Positions 45,016-54,400 are shown, numbered from the stretch's first letter. The stretch is 64,000 nt of DNA from Bacteroidaceae bacterium (GCA_017483605.1 JAFUWG010000022.1:1-64000), one strand, 5' to 3'. The notes: a model not told the origin generated them from the sequence alone. Numbers and translations are program-made.

Positions 45016-46434
45016 ATGGAAAGGCATCCGAAAGGGCTTTATCTGCTGTTTGCCACGGAGATGGCGGAGCGGTTTTCGTATTACGGCATGAGGGCGGTGT
45101 TCACGCTCTACATGGTGGCGGCTCTCTTCACGATGGAGGGGGCGAGCGAGGTGTATGGCTACTACACGGGGCTGGTGTATCTGACGCCGCTGCTGGGTGG
45201 CTGGGTGGCTGACCGCTACTGGGGCAACCGGCGGAGCATCATTGTGGGTGGATTGCTGATGGCGTTGGGGCAGGGGCTGCTGTTTCTGAGTGCCTGTGTG
45301 GTGCGTCCTGCCATCCACGAGGCGGAGGGGGCGATTGACCCTGCGGTGGACAATGGGATGGCGGTGGCATTGATGGTGGGGGGATTGTTTTTCTTGGTGC
45401 TGGGCAATGGCTTTTTCAAACCGAACATCGCGACGATGGTGGGGCGTTTGTATCGTCCGGATGACAAGCGGAAGGATGCAGCGTTCACTATCTTCTATAT
45501 GGGTGTGAATGTGGGTGCGACGTTGGGGCCGCTGGTGTGTGGTGTGTTTGAGGGCGACTGGATGAATCCGACGCGGTTCAGGTGGGCGTTTCTGTGTGCG
45601 GCGGTGGTGATGCTGGTGGCGACGGGTGTGTTCGCTTGGTTGAAGAACAGATATATCGTGACGCATGAGGGGGTGCCTGTGGGCACGGAGCCGACGCATC
45701 ATGAGAAAGCGGCGAAACATCAGTTGTCGGCGAAGGAGAAGCAGCACATTGCTGTGGTGTTCATCATTGCGGTGTTTGTCGTCTTCTTCTGGGCGGCATA
45801 CGAGCAGGCGGGCGTGTCGCTGACGTATTTTGCTGACCAGCAGACGGATAGGCACATCTTCGGGTGGGAGATGCCGACGAGTTATTTCCAGTCGTTTCCT
45901 GCGGTGTTTGTGGTGCTGCTGGCTCCTGTGATGTCGCTGTTGTGGGATGTGCTGGGTAGGTGGGGGCACGAGCCTTCGTCGCCGATGAAGCAGGCGATGG
46001 GTCTGGGGCTGCTGTCGTTGGGGTATCTGTTCATCGCTCAGGGGGTGAAGGATGTGGAGCCGGGCATGAAGGTGAGCATGTGGTGGCTGACGGGCTTGTA
46101 CTTCATCCACACGTTGGGCGAGTTGAGCCTGTCGCCGATAGGTTTGTCGCTGGTGAGCAAGTTGTCGCCGAAGCATCTGGCGAGCCTGATGATGGGTGTG
46201 TGGTTCTTGTCGTCGGCGGTGAGCAACATGCTGGCGGGGCAGTTGGCGACGTTGTATCCTGACGGGTCGCCGAAGTCGCTATTGGGCTTCTCCATCGATT
46301 CGCTGGAGGACTTCTTCATGGTGTTTGTGGTGATGTCGGGTGTGGCTGCTGTGGCGTTGGCGTGTATGACGCCTGTGTTGAAAAGGATGATGAGAGATGA
46401 GCGTGAAAAAAAGGAAGTGAAAAGTGAAGAGTGA
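45016..46434 (+). CDS. POT-family proton-coupled peptide transporter
   Basis: A 472-aa inner-membrane importer of di- and tripeptides. The family motif E15-x2-E18-R19 (EMAERFSYYG) in helix 1 couples proton and peptide; GGWVADRYWGNRRSI is the major-facilitator loop motif, and NGFFKPNIATMVG is conserved. About 12-14 hydrophobic helices are visible. The start at 45016 is favoured because the promoter lies upstream of it and the longer frame would start before the promoter. Its stop codon lies inside the left arm of the inverted repeat at 46415-46512. It could carry peptides released by the nearby peptidases into the cytoplasm. Confidence 0.92.
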   Translation: MERHPKGLYLLFATEMAERFSYYGMRAVFTLYMVAALFTMEGASEVYGYYTGLVYLTPLLGGWVADRYWGNRRSIIVGGLLMALGQGLLFLSACVVRPAIHEAEGAIDPAVDNGMAVALMVGGLFFLVLGNGFFKPNIATMVGRLYRPDDKRKDAAFTIFYMGVNVGATLGPLVCGVFEGDWMNPTRFRWAFLCAAVVMLVATGVFAWLKNRYIVTHEGVPVGTEPTHHEKAAKHQLSAKEKQHIAVVFIIAVFVVFFWAAYEQAGVSLTYFADQQTDRHIFGWEMPTSYFQSFPAVFVVLLAPVMSLLWDVLGRWGHEPSSPMKQAMGLGLLSLGYLFIAQGVKDVEPGMKVSMWWLTGLYFIHTLGELSLSPIGLSLVSKLSPKHLASLMMGVWFLSSAVSNMLAGQLATLYPDGSPKSLLGFSIDSLEDFFMVFVVMSGVAAVALACMTPVLKRMMRDEREKKEVKSEE

Positions 46435-46512
46435 GAAGTGAAAAATCTATTTTACCTGCCATCCGGATGGGGAAACTTAGATTTTTCACTTTTCACTCTT
46501 CACTTTTCACTT
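46415..46512. repeat. Long GTGAAAAG-type inverted repeat after the POT gene
   Basis: A 34-nt left arm (46415-46448) matches the inverse of 46479-46512 with one mismatch; both arms are built from AAGTGAAAAGTGAAGAGTGA-like units. A 30-nt loop separates them. The left arm includes the last codons and stop of the POT gene, and the hypD-operon promoter follows 28 nt after the right arm, so it probably insulates the two transcripts. Confidence 0.85.
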
Positions 46513-46540
46513 AAATTTTTCACTTTTCACTTATTTTTCT

Positions 46541-46548
46541 TACCTTTG
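46541..46548 (+). promoter_or_regulatory. Promoter of the small ORF-hypD operon
   Basis: TACCTTTG, 37 nt before the small ORF start chosen at 46586 and about 250 nt before hypD. Confidence 0.7.
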
Positions 46549-46585
46549 CACTTTGTTGTACAACTCTCTAATATTTATCCTGACT

Positions 46586-46777
46586 ATGAATCCAGAGATT
46601 GACATGATTAAGTGGTGGTCGGCACTGAGCATCGATAACAAGGTGAAGGTGTCGGGCAAGACCTATCCTGAATGCTCCGTATGGTGGAACAATCTGACCA
46701 TCGAGGAGAAGTTGGCTACGAAGGAGGCTTCGGGCATCGAACGTGCCAAGAGGAACAAGACGAAAGGATTTACGTAA
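46586..46777 (+). CDS. Small protein upstream of hypD, unknown
   Basis: A 63-residue frame with paired tryptophans (IKWWSALS and VWWNNLTIEEK) and a basic end (ERAKRNKTKGF). I do not recognise a family. It begins 37 nt after a good promoter and stops 20 nt before hypD, so it is likely co-transcribed and possibly coupled. A start at an upstream Met (46553) would coincide with the predicted transcription start. No membrane or metal motif is visible. It could equally be a translated leader. Confidence 0.6.
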   Translation: MNPEIDMIKWWSALSIDNKVKVSGKTYPECSVWWNNLTIEEKLATKEASGIERAKRNKTKGFT

Positions 46778-46797
46778 AACTTTTTTAGATTAACTAT

Positions 46798-49236
46798 ATG
46801 GAAACTACGGTCGCTATGCGTGCTCCGCATAGCAAAATGAATTACGCCCTTAAATATCCAGAGAATGAGGGTGGCATGAATGAACGTGTGAAGCGGCTGC
46901 ATCAGCAGAGCATCGACACGCCGACAACGCTGACGATTGAGCGTGCACTGATTGAGACGGCGTTCTACAAGGAGAACTACGGCAAGATGCCGAACTGCAT
47001 CTTGCGTGCCCGCAACTTCTACGAGATATGTAAGAAGAAGACTATATATATAGGTAAAGACGAACTGATTGTGGGCGAACGCGGTCCCGTGCCCAAGGCG
47101 GTGCCGACATTCCCCGAACTGACGTGCCACACGGTGGAAGACCTCCACACGCTCGACACACGCGAGTTGCAGCCCTACCACATCAGTCAGGAGGACATCG
47201 ACACGTATGCCCGCGAGGTTATCCCATACTGGGAGGGCAGGACACAGCGTGAGCGCATCTTCAGCCATGTGAGCAAGGAGTGGGAAGAGGCTTACCATGC
47301 AGGTGTGTTCACAGAGTTTATGGAGCAGCGTGCAGGTGGTCACACGGCGATGGACGGCAAGATGTATCATCGTGGCTTGCTCGACTGCAAGGCACTCATT
47401 GCCAAGACGCTCTCGGAACTGGACTTCATCAACGACCCAGAGGCGACGGATAAGCAGCAGGAACTGCAGGCAATGGGCATCAGTTGCGACGCGGCGATTC
47501 TGTTTGCTGAACGTCATGCGGAATTGGCAGAGAAGATGGCGGCAGAGGAGACGAACCTTCAGCGAAAGGAAGAACTGCTGAAGATTGCCGACGTGTGCCG
47601 TTGGGTGCCAGCCCATGCACCAAGGGACATGCAGGAGGCGATTCAGATGTACTGGTTTGTGCATCTGGGCACGGTGACGGAACTGAACGGATGGGACTGC
47701 ATGAACCCAGGACACATCGACCAGCACCTGTATCCTTTCTACAAGAAGGGGCTGGAAGATGGCACCATGACCCGCGAGAAGGCGAAGGAACTCATCAGTT
47801 GCTTCTGGATTAAGTTCAACAACCAGCCGGCACCTCCGAAGGTGGGCATCACGGCATTGGAGAGCGGCACTTACAACGACTTCACCAACATCAACATCGG
47901 CGGCATCGACCGCGAGGGAAAGAACGCCGTGAACGAACTGTCGTACATCATCCTCGAAATTCAAGAGGAACTGCACGAGTTGCAGCCCGGCCTCTCCATC
48001 CATGTGAGCAAGGTGACACCCGACGAGTTTGTGATGGCAGGAGCGAAGGTGATTCGTCAGGGTCACGGCTACCCATCGGTTTTCAATCCCGACACCTACA
48101 CGAAGGAACTGATGCGTCAGGGCAAGACGCAGGAGGATGCCAACGAAGGTGGCTGCTCGGGCTGCATCGAGGTGGGTGCGTTCGGCAAGGAGGCATACAT
48201 CTTGACGGGCTATCTGAACACGCCGAAGATTCTGGAAATCACGCTCAACAACGGCATCGACCCAATGACGGGCAAGAAACTCGGACTGGAGACGGGCGAC
48301 CCTCGCACCTTCACCTCCTACGAGCAACTCTACGATGCTTATCACCAGCAGATGCTGTATTTCGTCAACATGAAACTGGCGGTGAACAACTACATCGAGC
48401 GTATGTTCTCGCTCTATGCCCCTGCCACGTTCCTGTCGCTCTTCATCGACGACTGCATCACTCGTGGACGCGACTACTACAGCGGCGGTGCACGATACAA
48501 CACCACATATATACAATGTACAGGACTCGGCACCATCACCGACTGCCTCTCGACGCTGAAGAAGCATGTGTTTGAGGACAAGAAGTTCACGATGGACGAA
48601 CTGCTCAAGGCTGTCAGCAAGAACTTTGAAGGGAACGAGAAGATGCGCCAGTTCATCATGAACCGCACCCCATTCTTCGGCAATGATGACGAATATGCCG
48701 ACACAATTGCCGTGAAGGTTTACGACGACCTTGTGGATGCCATCGAAGGACATCCCAACACGCGTGGCGGCAAGACCCAACTGAACATGCTCTCGACGAC
48801 TTGCCACAACTACTTCGGTTCGGTGTGTGGTGCATCGGTGAACGGACGCCTGGCACACTTCGCCATCAGCGACGGAACCTCGCCCGCTCACGGAGCCGAC
48901 ACGAACGGCCCAACAGCGGTCATCAAGTCGCTGGGCAAACTCGACCAGACGAAATCGGGCGGCACACTGCTGAATGTGCGCTTTGTGCCCTCGCTCCTGA
49001 AACGCGACGAAGACCTGAAGAAACTGGTGTGTCTCATCCGTGCCTACTTCTCAATGGGCGGTCACCACATCCAGTTCAATATCGTGGATACCCAGACCCT
49101 GCTCGACGCTCAGAAACAGCCCGATGACTACAAAGACCTGCTCGTCCGCGTGGCTGGCTACTCCGACTACTTCAACGACATGACCGAACAGTTGCAGAAC
49201 GAAATCATCGCACGAACGGAGAACGAGGAGTTTTAA
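46798..49236 (+). CDS. hypD: trans-4-hydroxy-L-proline dehydratase (glycyl radical enzyme)
   Basis: Removes water from trans-4-hydroxy-L-proline to give (S)-pyrroline-5-carboxylate. Residues known from Clostridioides difficile HypD, recalled from the literature, all occur here with a constant offset of 22: H182, D300, F362, thiyl C456 and E458 (GGCSGCIEVG), Y472, T667 and radical G787 (RVAGYSDYF). This separates it from pyruvate formate-lyase and diol dehydratases. The frame is 812 codons; the conserved part starts near M27 (MNERVKRL), so the start may be 46837 or 46876. Requires an activase; the candidate is at 4581-5486. Not to be confused with hydrogenase-maturation HypD. Confidence 0.95.
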   Translation: METTVAMRAPHSKMNYALKYPENEGGMNERVKRLHQQSIDTPTTLTIERALIETAFYKENYGKMPNCILRARNFYEICKKKTIYIGKDELIVGERGPVPKAVPTFPELTCHTVEDLHTLDTRELQPYHISQEDIDTYAREVIPYWEGRTQRERIFSHVSKEWEEAYHAGVFTEFMEQRAGGHTAMDGKMYHRGLLDCKALIAKTLSELDFINDPEATDKQQELQAMGISCDAAILFAERHAELAEKMAAEETNLQRKEELLKIADVCRWVPAHAPRDMQEAIQMYWFVHLGTVTELNGWDCMNPGHIDQHLYPFYKKGLEDGTMTREKAKELISCFWIKFNNQPAPPKVGITALESGTYNDFTNINIGGIDREGKNAVNELSYIILEIQEELHELQPGLSIHVSKVTPDEFVMAGAKVIRQGHGYPSVFNPDTYTKELMRQGKTQEDANEGGCSGCIEVGAFGKEAYILTGYLNTPKILEITLNNGIDPMTGKKLGLETGDPRTFTSYEQLYDAYHQQMLYFVNMKLAVNNYIERMFSLYAPATFLSLFIDDCITRGRDYYSGGARYNTTYIQCTGLGTITDCLSTLKKHVFEDKKFTMDELLKAVSKNFEGNEKMRQFIMNRTPFFGNDDEYADTIAVKVYDDLVDAIEGHPNTRGGKTQLNMLSTTCHNYFGSVCGASVNGRLAHFAISDGTSPAHGADTNGPTAVIKSLGKLDQTKSGGTLLNVRFVPSLLKRDEDLKKLVCLIRAYFSMGGHHIQFNIVDTQTLLDAQKQPDDYKDLLVRVAGYSDYFNDMTEQLQNEIIARTENEEF
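46813..46833 (+). promoter_or_regulatory. Hairpin at the 5' end of hypD
   Basis: GCTATGCG (46813-46820) pairs perfectly with CGCATAGC (46826-46833) around a 5-nt loop. If hypD starts at the ATG at 46837, the hairpin ends 3 nt before the start codon and could affect translation; if it starts at 46798, it lies within codons 6-12. Confidence 0.55.
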
Positions 49237-49277
49237 GGACTGAGTTTAGGGCTTATTATAGGCTTGAGAAAAGAATT

Positions 49278-50378
49278 ATGAGACGGATTATTTTTGCAAT
49301 GCTCTTGTTGATGGTGGCTTCAGAAGGCTTGATGGCTCAGAAGAAGGCACAGCAAATGGCAGACTCGATTGTGAAGTATCAGTTGAAGTCGGGCGGATGG
49401 CCAAAGAATCAGGATTGGTTGAAGGGCGTGAACCCGAAAGAGGCAAAGGAATGGCAGAAGTCGGGCGTGGGTTCAACGATTGATAATGGAGCGACGGTTT
49501 CAGAGATGAGAACACTGGCGGAGGCTCTGAACAATACGTATAGGGTGGTGGAAGATGGCTTTGGATGGATTGACAAGAAAGTGTTGGAAGAACAGCGGGA
49601 GAAATACCGTGTCTCGTTCCGTCAAGGGCTGGCATTCTTGCTGAAGATGCAGTATGAGAATGGTGGCTTCCCTCAGTTCTATCCCGAGAAACGAAAGGAG
49701 GATTATTCATCGCAGATTACGTTTAACGACAATGCGACGGTGAATGTGCTGAAGTTGCTGCTGGAGGTGGCAACCGATGCCGAATCCTTTGCAAATATGG
49801 GGATTGACAAGTCGACGAAAAAGAAGTGCCAGGCTGCATACGATAAGGGTATTCAGTGCATTCTTGATTGCCAGATTCGTGTGGATGAAGAGGGACGGGT
49901 GTTGGAATATGGAACGGAGGCTTGGAAGCGGGGCAAGAAGACGGTGTGGTGTCAACAGCATGACAAGAGGACGCTGGCTCCTGTGAAGGCTCGTGCCTAT
50001 GAACTTCCGTCCTACTCAGGTCATGGCGAAACGGTGGCACTTTTAGAACTGTTGATGGATATGCCGTATCCATCGGCAGAATCGGAGGATGCGGTGAAAT
50101 GTGCGGTGGAATGGCTGGAAGGACATGCTTTGAAAGATGTAGAGTTGGAGACATTTACCAATGAGGATGGGAAAAAGGACATTCGATTGGTGGAGAAAAG
50201 GGGGGCACCTATGCTATGGGCACGTTTCTATGGCTTGGAAAAGGCGGAACCCATGTATTGTGACCGTGACGGGATTCCACAGAAACACCTTTCGGACATC
50301 GGATATGAACGCCGAAATGGTTATCAGTGGATAGGTGATAGTCCTCAGCGGATTATTGATAGATACAGAAAAAAGTAA
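49278..50378 (+). CDS. Pectate lyase, PL10 family
   Basis: Cleaves de-esterified homogalacturonan by beta-elimination. A 366-aa exported protein (signal peptide to about A20) with the PL10 pattern: SGGWPKNQDW at the N-terminus, STIDNGATVSEM, YENGGFPQFYP, ITFNDNATVNVL and the C-terminal RGAPMLWARFYGLE-like end (LWARFYGLEKAEPMYCDRDG). It lies 41 nt after hypD with no promoter visible, and only 19 nt before the DUF3467 gene. It belongs functionally with the pectin side-chain enzymes 32-42 kb upstream. Confidence 0.9.
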   Translation: MRRIIFAMLLLMVASEGLMAQKKAQQMADSIVKYQLKSGGWPKNQDWLKGVNPKEAKEWQKSGVGSTIDNGATVSEMRTLAEALNNTYRVVEDGFGWIDKKVLEEQREKYRVSFRQGLAFLLKMQYENGGFPQFYPEKRKEDYSSQITFNDNATVNVLKLLLEVATDAESFANMGIDKSTKKKCQAAYDKGIQCILDCQIRVDEEGRVLEYGTEAWKRGKKTVWCQQHDKRTLAPVKARAYELPSYSGHGETVALLELLMDMPYPSAESEDAVKCAVEWLEGHALKDVELETFTNEDGKKDIRLVEKRGAPMLWARFYGLEKAEPMYCDRDGIPQKHLSDIGYERRNGYQWIGDSPQRIIDRYRKK

Positions 50379-50397
50379 TTTATAATAAAGAAACATT

Positions 50398-50721
50398 ATG
50401 GCAGAAAACAACAATCAGCAACTTCAGATTGAACTGAAGCCTGAGGTGGCAGAAGGCGTCTATTCAAACCTTGCCATCATTACTCACTCCAGCAGTGAGG
50501 TTATTACGGATTTTGTACAGATGATGCCAGGCTTGCCTAAGGCACAGGTGAAAAGCCGCATCATCATGGCTCCTGAACATGCAAAACGTCTGCTTTTGGC
50601 TTTGCAGGACAATATCCAGAAGTATGAGAAGCAGTTTGGAACAATCAAGTTAACGCAAGGACAGCAGCCGAGTGATGGCAGAACGATTGCTCCGTTCACC
50701 ATCAAAAAAGGCGAGGCTTAA
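50398..50721 (+). CDS. DUF3467 protein
   Basis: A 107-aa cytoplasmic protein of unknown function. IELKPEVAEGVYSNLAIITH, SEVITDFVQMMPG and SRIIMAPEHAKRLLLALQDN are the DUF3467 signature. In Bacteroides genomes this gene, as I recall, sits between rpoC and rpsL; here it still precedes rpsL but a pectate lyase replaces rpoC on its left. A terminator-like hairpin follows. Confidence 0.85.
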   Translation: MAENNNQQLQIELKPEVAEGVYSNLAIITHSSSEVITDFVQMMPGLPKAQVKSRIIMAPEHAKRLLLALQDNIQKYEKQFGTIKLTQGQQPSDGRTIAPFTIKKGEA

Positions 50722-50771
50722 GCGTTGGCTTTGTCCTTACGCACGCGTACATTATTATATATAATAAAGAG

Positions 50772-50808
50772 TTTGCCACAGGCGTCGAAGAGAGGTGTCT
50801 GTGGCAAA
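50772..50808 (+). terminator. Terminator after DUF3467
   Basis: TTTGCCACAG (50772-50781) pairs with CTGTGGCAAA (50799-50808), followed by TTTTG. It separates the hypD-pectate lyase-DUF3467 unit from the ribosomal operon. Confidence 0.7.
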
Positions 50809-50962
50809 TTTTGTCCTAAAAAGTTTGATTTTGTAACATGAAGATTGCTTTTGGATATATTTTATTTGTTAAATAAATTTAAAATCAGCGGTTTTTGGGG
50901 CAATCTGCCAAAGATGGTAAAAAATAAATCATCTAAAAATGTGTTGTTTGGCAGAAAAATCG

Positions 50963-50970
50963 TAACTTTG
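50963..50970 (+). promoter_or_regulatory. Promoter of the ribosomal protein operon
   Basis: TAACTTTG with TTG/TTTG sequences at 50944-50950 upstream, spaced closer than usual. It is the best promoter before rpsL and predicts a leader of roughly 235 nt. Confidence 0.65.
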
Positions 50971-51208
50971 CACCACTTTTTGGAGTAGTGCGTGCCTTTG
51001 TTAGGTACATGACGTATCGTGTGGGATGATTTCGCCCTGTTGTGAGGGGTGTAAACAGGTAAAAAGTTGACGATACTTAAATTTAGCACGAAGCAAAGCG
51101 AGCAGCTTACCACAAAGCAACGGATTCCCCTTCGGGTGGAAGGGAAAAGGTAGGCTCTCAAACAGAATGACAATAATTAAATAATAATAATATAAAAAAA
51201 TAAACAAA

Positions 51209-51589
51209 ATGCCTACTATTCAACAATTGGTAAGAAAAGGCCGTAAGGTGTTGGTAGACAAGAGCAAGTCTCCTGCTTTGGATTCTTGCCCACAGCGTCG
51301 CGGTGTTTGCGTGCGTGTGTACACTACAACTCCTAAGAAGCCTAATTCAGCGATGAGAAAGGTCGCTCGTGTTCGTTTGACAAACAAGAAGGAAGTAAAC
51401 TCTTACATTCCAGGAGAAGGTCACAACCTTCAGGAGCACTCCATCGTGCTGGTGCGTGGTGGTCGTGTGAAGGATCTTCCAGGTGTACGTTATCACATCA
51501 TTCGCGGTGCGCTTGATACCGCAGGTGTGGCAAGCCGTACACAGCGTCGTTCTAAGTACGGTGCAAAGCGTCCAAAGGCTAAGAAGTAA
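51209..51589 (+). CDS. rpsL: Ribosomal protein S12
   Basis: A 126-aa decoding-site protein of the small subunit. [16 protein letters not shown] and [12 protein letters not shown] are both wild type: the lysines where streptomycin-resistance changes usually arise are unchanged. First gene of the str part of the operon, with a long leader upstream and 156 nt before rpsG. Confidence 0.98.
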   Translation: MPTIQQLVRKGRKVLVDKSKSPALDSCPQRRGVCVRVYTTTPKKPNSAMRKVARVRLTNKKEVNSYIPGEGHNLQEHSIVLVRGGRVKDLPGVRYHIIRGALDTAGVASRTQRRSKYGAKRPKAKK

Positions 51590-51745
51590 TCCTTTTTCTT
51601 ACAAAACAAAAAGAAACAACAGTTTTTTCACAACGTTTGGTTTGACGGAAATGCTTGAAGGGTTGAGTAAATGCCCTTGAGTGGGCGTTGAAGACACACA
51701 CAATATGCAGCCTCAGACTAAAGAAAGATTAAATCAAACAAAAAA
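51590..51745 (+). promoter_or_regulatory. rpsL-rpsG intercistronic region, possible S7 control site
   Basis: 156 nt, much longer than the other gaps in the operon. It contains self-complementary stretches, including GGGTTGAGTAAATGCCC and TGCCCTTGAGTGGGCG near 51660-51690. In E. coli the S12-S7 gap is where S7 binds its own mRNA; here the same role is a guess from position. Confidence 0.4.
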
Positions 51746-52222
51746 ATGAGAAAAGCTAAACCAAAGAAGCGTGTGGTTCTTCCAGATCCAGTGTATGGTG
51801 ATGTGAAGGTCACGAAGTTCGTTAACAACCTCATGTATGACGGCAAGAAGAGTGTGGCTTACACAATCTTCTACACGGCTTTGAAGAACGTAGAGAACAA
51901 GATGAAGAACGAGGAGAAGTCTCCACTGGAAATTTGGAAGACTGCTCTCGACAACATCACTCCTCAGGTGGAGGTGAAGAGCCGCCGTATTGGTGGTGCC
52001 ACATTCCAGGTTCCAACAGAGATTCGTGCAGACCGCAAGGAGGCTATCTCGATGAAGAATATGATTTCTTTCGCTCGTAAGCGTTCGGGCAAGAGCATGG
52101 CAGACAAACTTTCTGCTGAGATTATGGATGCCTTCAACCAGCAGGGTGGTGCGTTCAAGCGTAAGGAAGATATGCACCGCATGGCTGAGGCTAACCGTGC
52201 ATTCGCACACTTCCGCTTCTAA
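51746..52222 (+). CDS. rpsG: Ribosomal protein S7
   Basis: A 158-aa 30S head protein and primary binder of the 16S 3' domain. [19 protein letters not shown] at the start, [16 protein letters not shown] and [16 protein letters not shown] are conserved. It precedes fusA by 46 nt, the usual str order. Confidence 0.98.
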   Translation: MRKAKPKKRVVLPDPVYGDVKVTKFVNNLMYDGKKSVAYTIFYTALKNVENKMKNEEKSPLEIWKTALDNITPQVEVKSRRIGGATFQVPTEIRADRKEAISMKNMISFARKRSGKSMADKLSAEIMDAFNQQGGAFKRKEDMHRMAEANRAFAHFRF

Positions 52223-52268
52223 TAACAACTCATTAGTTTAACAAAAAGGTAAAAAGGAAAAAGAGAAT

Positions 52269-54386
52269 ATGGCAAAGCAAGATTTGCATCTTACGCGTAA
52301 TATTGGTATCATGGCCCACATTGATGCTGGTAAGACTACCACATCGGAGCGTATCCTGTTCTACACAGGTAAGACTCATAAGATTGGCGAGGTTCATGAT
52401 GGTGCCGCCACTATGGACTGGATGGCTCAGGAGCAGGAGCGTGGTATTACTATCACTTCTGCTGCTACAACAGCATATTGGACTTGGAATGGTCAGAAGT
52501 ACAAGTTCAATCTGATTGATACTCCGGGACACGTGGACTTCACGGCAGAGGTGGAGCGTTCACTCCGTGTACTTGACGGTGCTGTTGCAACATACTGTGC
52601 AGTGGGCGGTGTTGAGCCTCAGTCAGAAACGGTATGGCGCCAGGCTGATAAGTATAGCGTTCCGCGTATTGGTTACGTGAACAAAATGGACCGTTCGGGT
52701 GCTGACTTCTTTGAGGTGGTTCGCCAGATGAAGGAAGTGCTTGGCGCAAAGCCTGTCCCTGTTGTAATTCCAATTGGCTCGGAAGAAAACTTCAAAGGTG
52801 TGGTAGACCTCATTAAGATGAAGGCTATTCTGTGGCATGACGAGACAATGGGTGCTGATTATGATGTTGAGGAAATTCCTGCAAATCTTCGCGATGAAGC
52901 AGAGGAATGGCGTGGTAAGATGCTGGAATCAGTGGCTGAATTTGATGATGCTCTTATGGAGAAGTTCTTTGATGATCCTTCTACCATCACAGAGGAAGAG
53001 TGCATCCGTGCACTCCGTAAGGCTACCATTGCTCTTGAGTGTACGCCAATGCTCTGTGGTTCTTCTTTCAAGAACAAGGGTGTGCAGACGCTGCTTGATT
53101 ATGTATGTGCTTTCCTCCCATCGCCACTGGATACTCCAAACATCGTGGGTACCAATCCTAACACGAAGGATGAGGAAGACCGCAAGCCATCAGAGGATGA
53201 TAAGACTTCGGCTCTCGCATTTAAAATTGCGACAGATCCATATGTAGGTCGTCTCACCTTTATTCGTGTTTATTCTGGTAAGATTGAGGCTGGTTCTTAT
53301 ACATACAACTCTCGTTCAGGAAAGAAAGAGCGTGTGTCACGCCTCTTCCAGATGCACTCTAATCATCAAAATCCAGTAGAAGTAATTGGTGCAGGTGATA
53401 TTGGTGCTGTAGTTGGTTTGAAGGATATCCGTACAGGTGATACACTTTGTGATGAGGATGCTCCAATCGTTCTTGAGTCAATGGACTTCCCAGACCCAGT
53501 TATCGGTATTGCGGTTGAGCCTAAGACTCAGAAAGACCTTGACAAACTTTCTGTTGGTTTGCAGAAACTGGCGGAGGAAGACCCGACTTTCACAGTGAAG
53601 ACGGATGAACAGTCTGGTCAGACAGTTATTTCTGGTATGGGTGAACTTCACCTTGATATCATCATTGACCGTCTGAAGCGTGAATTCAAGGTTGAATGTA
53701 ATCAAGGTAAGCCTCAGGTGAACTACAAAGAGGCTATCACTAAGACTGTTAATCTCCGTGAGGTTTATAAGAAGCAGTCCGGTGGTCGCGGTAAGTTCGC
53801 TGACATCATTGTGAACGTTGGTCCTGTAGATGACGATTTCGAAGGTACAGGTCTTCAGTTCGTGGATGAAGTTAAGGGCGGTAATGTTCCTAAGGAATTC
53901 ATTCCTGCTGTACAGAAGGGCTTTGCTGAGTCAATGAAGAACGGTGTGTTGGGCGGTTTCCCAATGGATAGTCTCAAAGTGACATTGCTGGATGGTAGTT
54001 TCCACCCTGTGGACTCTGACCAGTTGTCATTTGAAATCGCAGCACGTCAGGCTTACAAGAATGCATGTGCTCAGGCCAAGCCTGTACTGATGGAGCCAAT
54101 TATGAAACTTGAAGTAGTCACTCCAGAAGAGAACATGGGTGACGTAATCGGCGACCTTAACAAGCGTCGTGGTCAGGTGGAAGGTATGGATAACGCTCGT
54201 TCTGGTGCTCGTGTTGTGAAGGCAACAGTTCCACTGGGTGAAATGTTCGGTTACGTAACCGCTCTCCGTACCATCACTTCTGGTCGTGCAACGTCTTCAA
54301 TGCAGTATGACCATCATGCTCCTGTCTCAAGTTCTATTGCAAAGGCTGTACTGCAGGAGTGCAACGGTCGTGTAGACCTTGTGTAA
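52269..54386 (+). CDS. fusA: Elongation factor G
   Basis: The translocation GTPase, 705 aa. GTPase motifs are visible: [12 protein letters not shown] (G1, about 16-27), [11 protein letters not shown] (G2), DTPGHVDF (G3) and [10 protein letters not shown] (G4). Domain IV carries SGGRGKFAD. Unlike E. coli, no tuf gene follows; rpsJ comes next after a 95-nt gap with a hairpin. Confidence 0.98.
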   Translation: MAKQDLHLTRNIGIMAHIDAGKTTTSERILFYTGKTHKIGEVHDGAATMDWMAQEQERGITITSAATTAYWTWNGQKYKFNLIDTPGHVDFTAEVERSLRVLDGAVATYCAVGGVEPQSETVWRQADKYSVPRIGYVNKMDRSGADFFEVVRQMKEVLGAKPVPVVIPIGSEENFKGVVDLIKMKAILWHDETMGADYDVEEIPANLRDEAEEWRGKMLESVAEFDDALMEKFFDDPSTITEEECIRALRKATIALECTPMLCGSSFKNKGVQTLLDYVCAFLPSPLDTPNIVGTNPNTKDEEDRKPSEDDKTSALAFKIATDPYVGRLTFIRVYSGKIEAGSYTYNSRSGKKERVSRLFQMHSNHQNPVEVIGAGDIGAVVGLKDIRTGDTLCDEDAPIVLESMDFPDPVIGIAVEPKTQKDLDKLSVGLQKLAEEDPTFTVKTDEQSGQTVISGMGELHLDIIIDRLKREFKVECNQGKPQVNYKEAITKTVNLREVYKKQSGGRGKFADIIVNVGPVDDDFEGTGLQFVDEVKGGNVPKEFIPAVQKGFAESMKNGVLGGFPMDSLKVTLLDGSFHPVDSDQLSFEIAARQAYKNACAQAKPVLMEPIMKLEVVTPEENMGDVIGDLNKRRGQVEGMDNARSGARVVKATVPLGEMFGYVTALRTITSGRATSSMQYDHHAPVSSSIAKAVLQECNGRVDLV

Positions 54387-54400
54387 ATGAATGAAAGGTT

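Larger units (their letters stand above)
50722..51208 (+). other. Gap and long rpsL leader
   Basis: 487 nt without a gene. It holds a terminator (50772-50808), the rpsL promoter (50963-50970) and a leader of about 235 nt before rpsL. The leader includes a C-rich/TTCG/G-rich hairpin near 51124-51140 and could be a regulatory RNA, but I do not recognise its class. Confidence 0.6.

Noticed and set aside
44875-46176. 433-codon antisense frame over the POT transporter, rich in His, Arg and Gln
   Set aside because: Composition is that of an antisense shadow; the plus strand encodes a clear transporter with its own promoter.
46663-48891. 742-codon open frame antisense to hypD
   Set aside because: hypD is certain from its active-site residues; the antisense frame is rich in His, Val, Leu and Cys with no motif, as expected of a mirror of codon bias.
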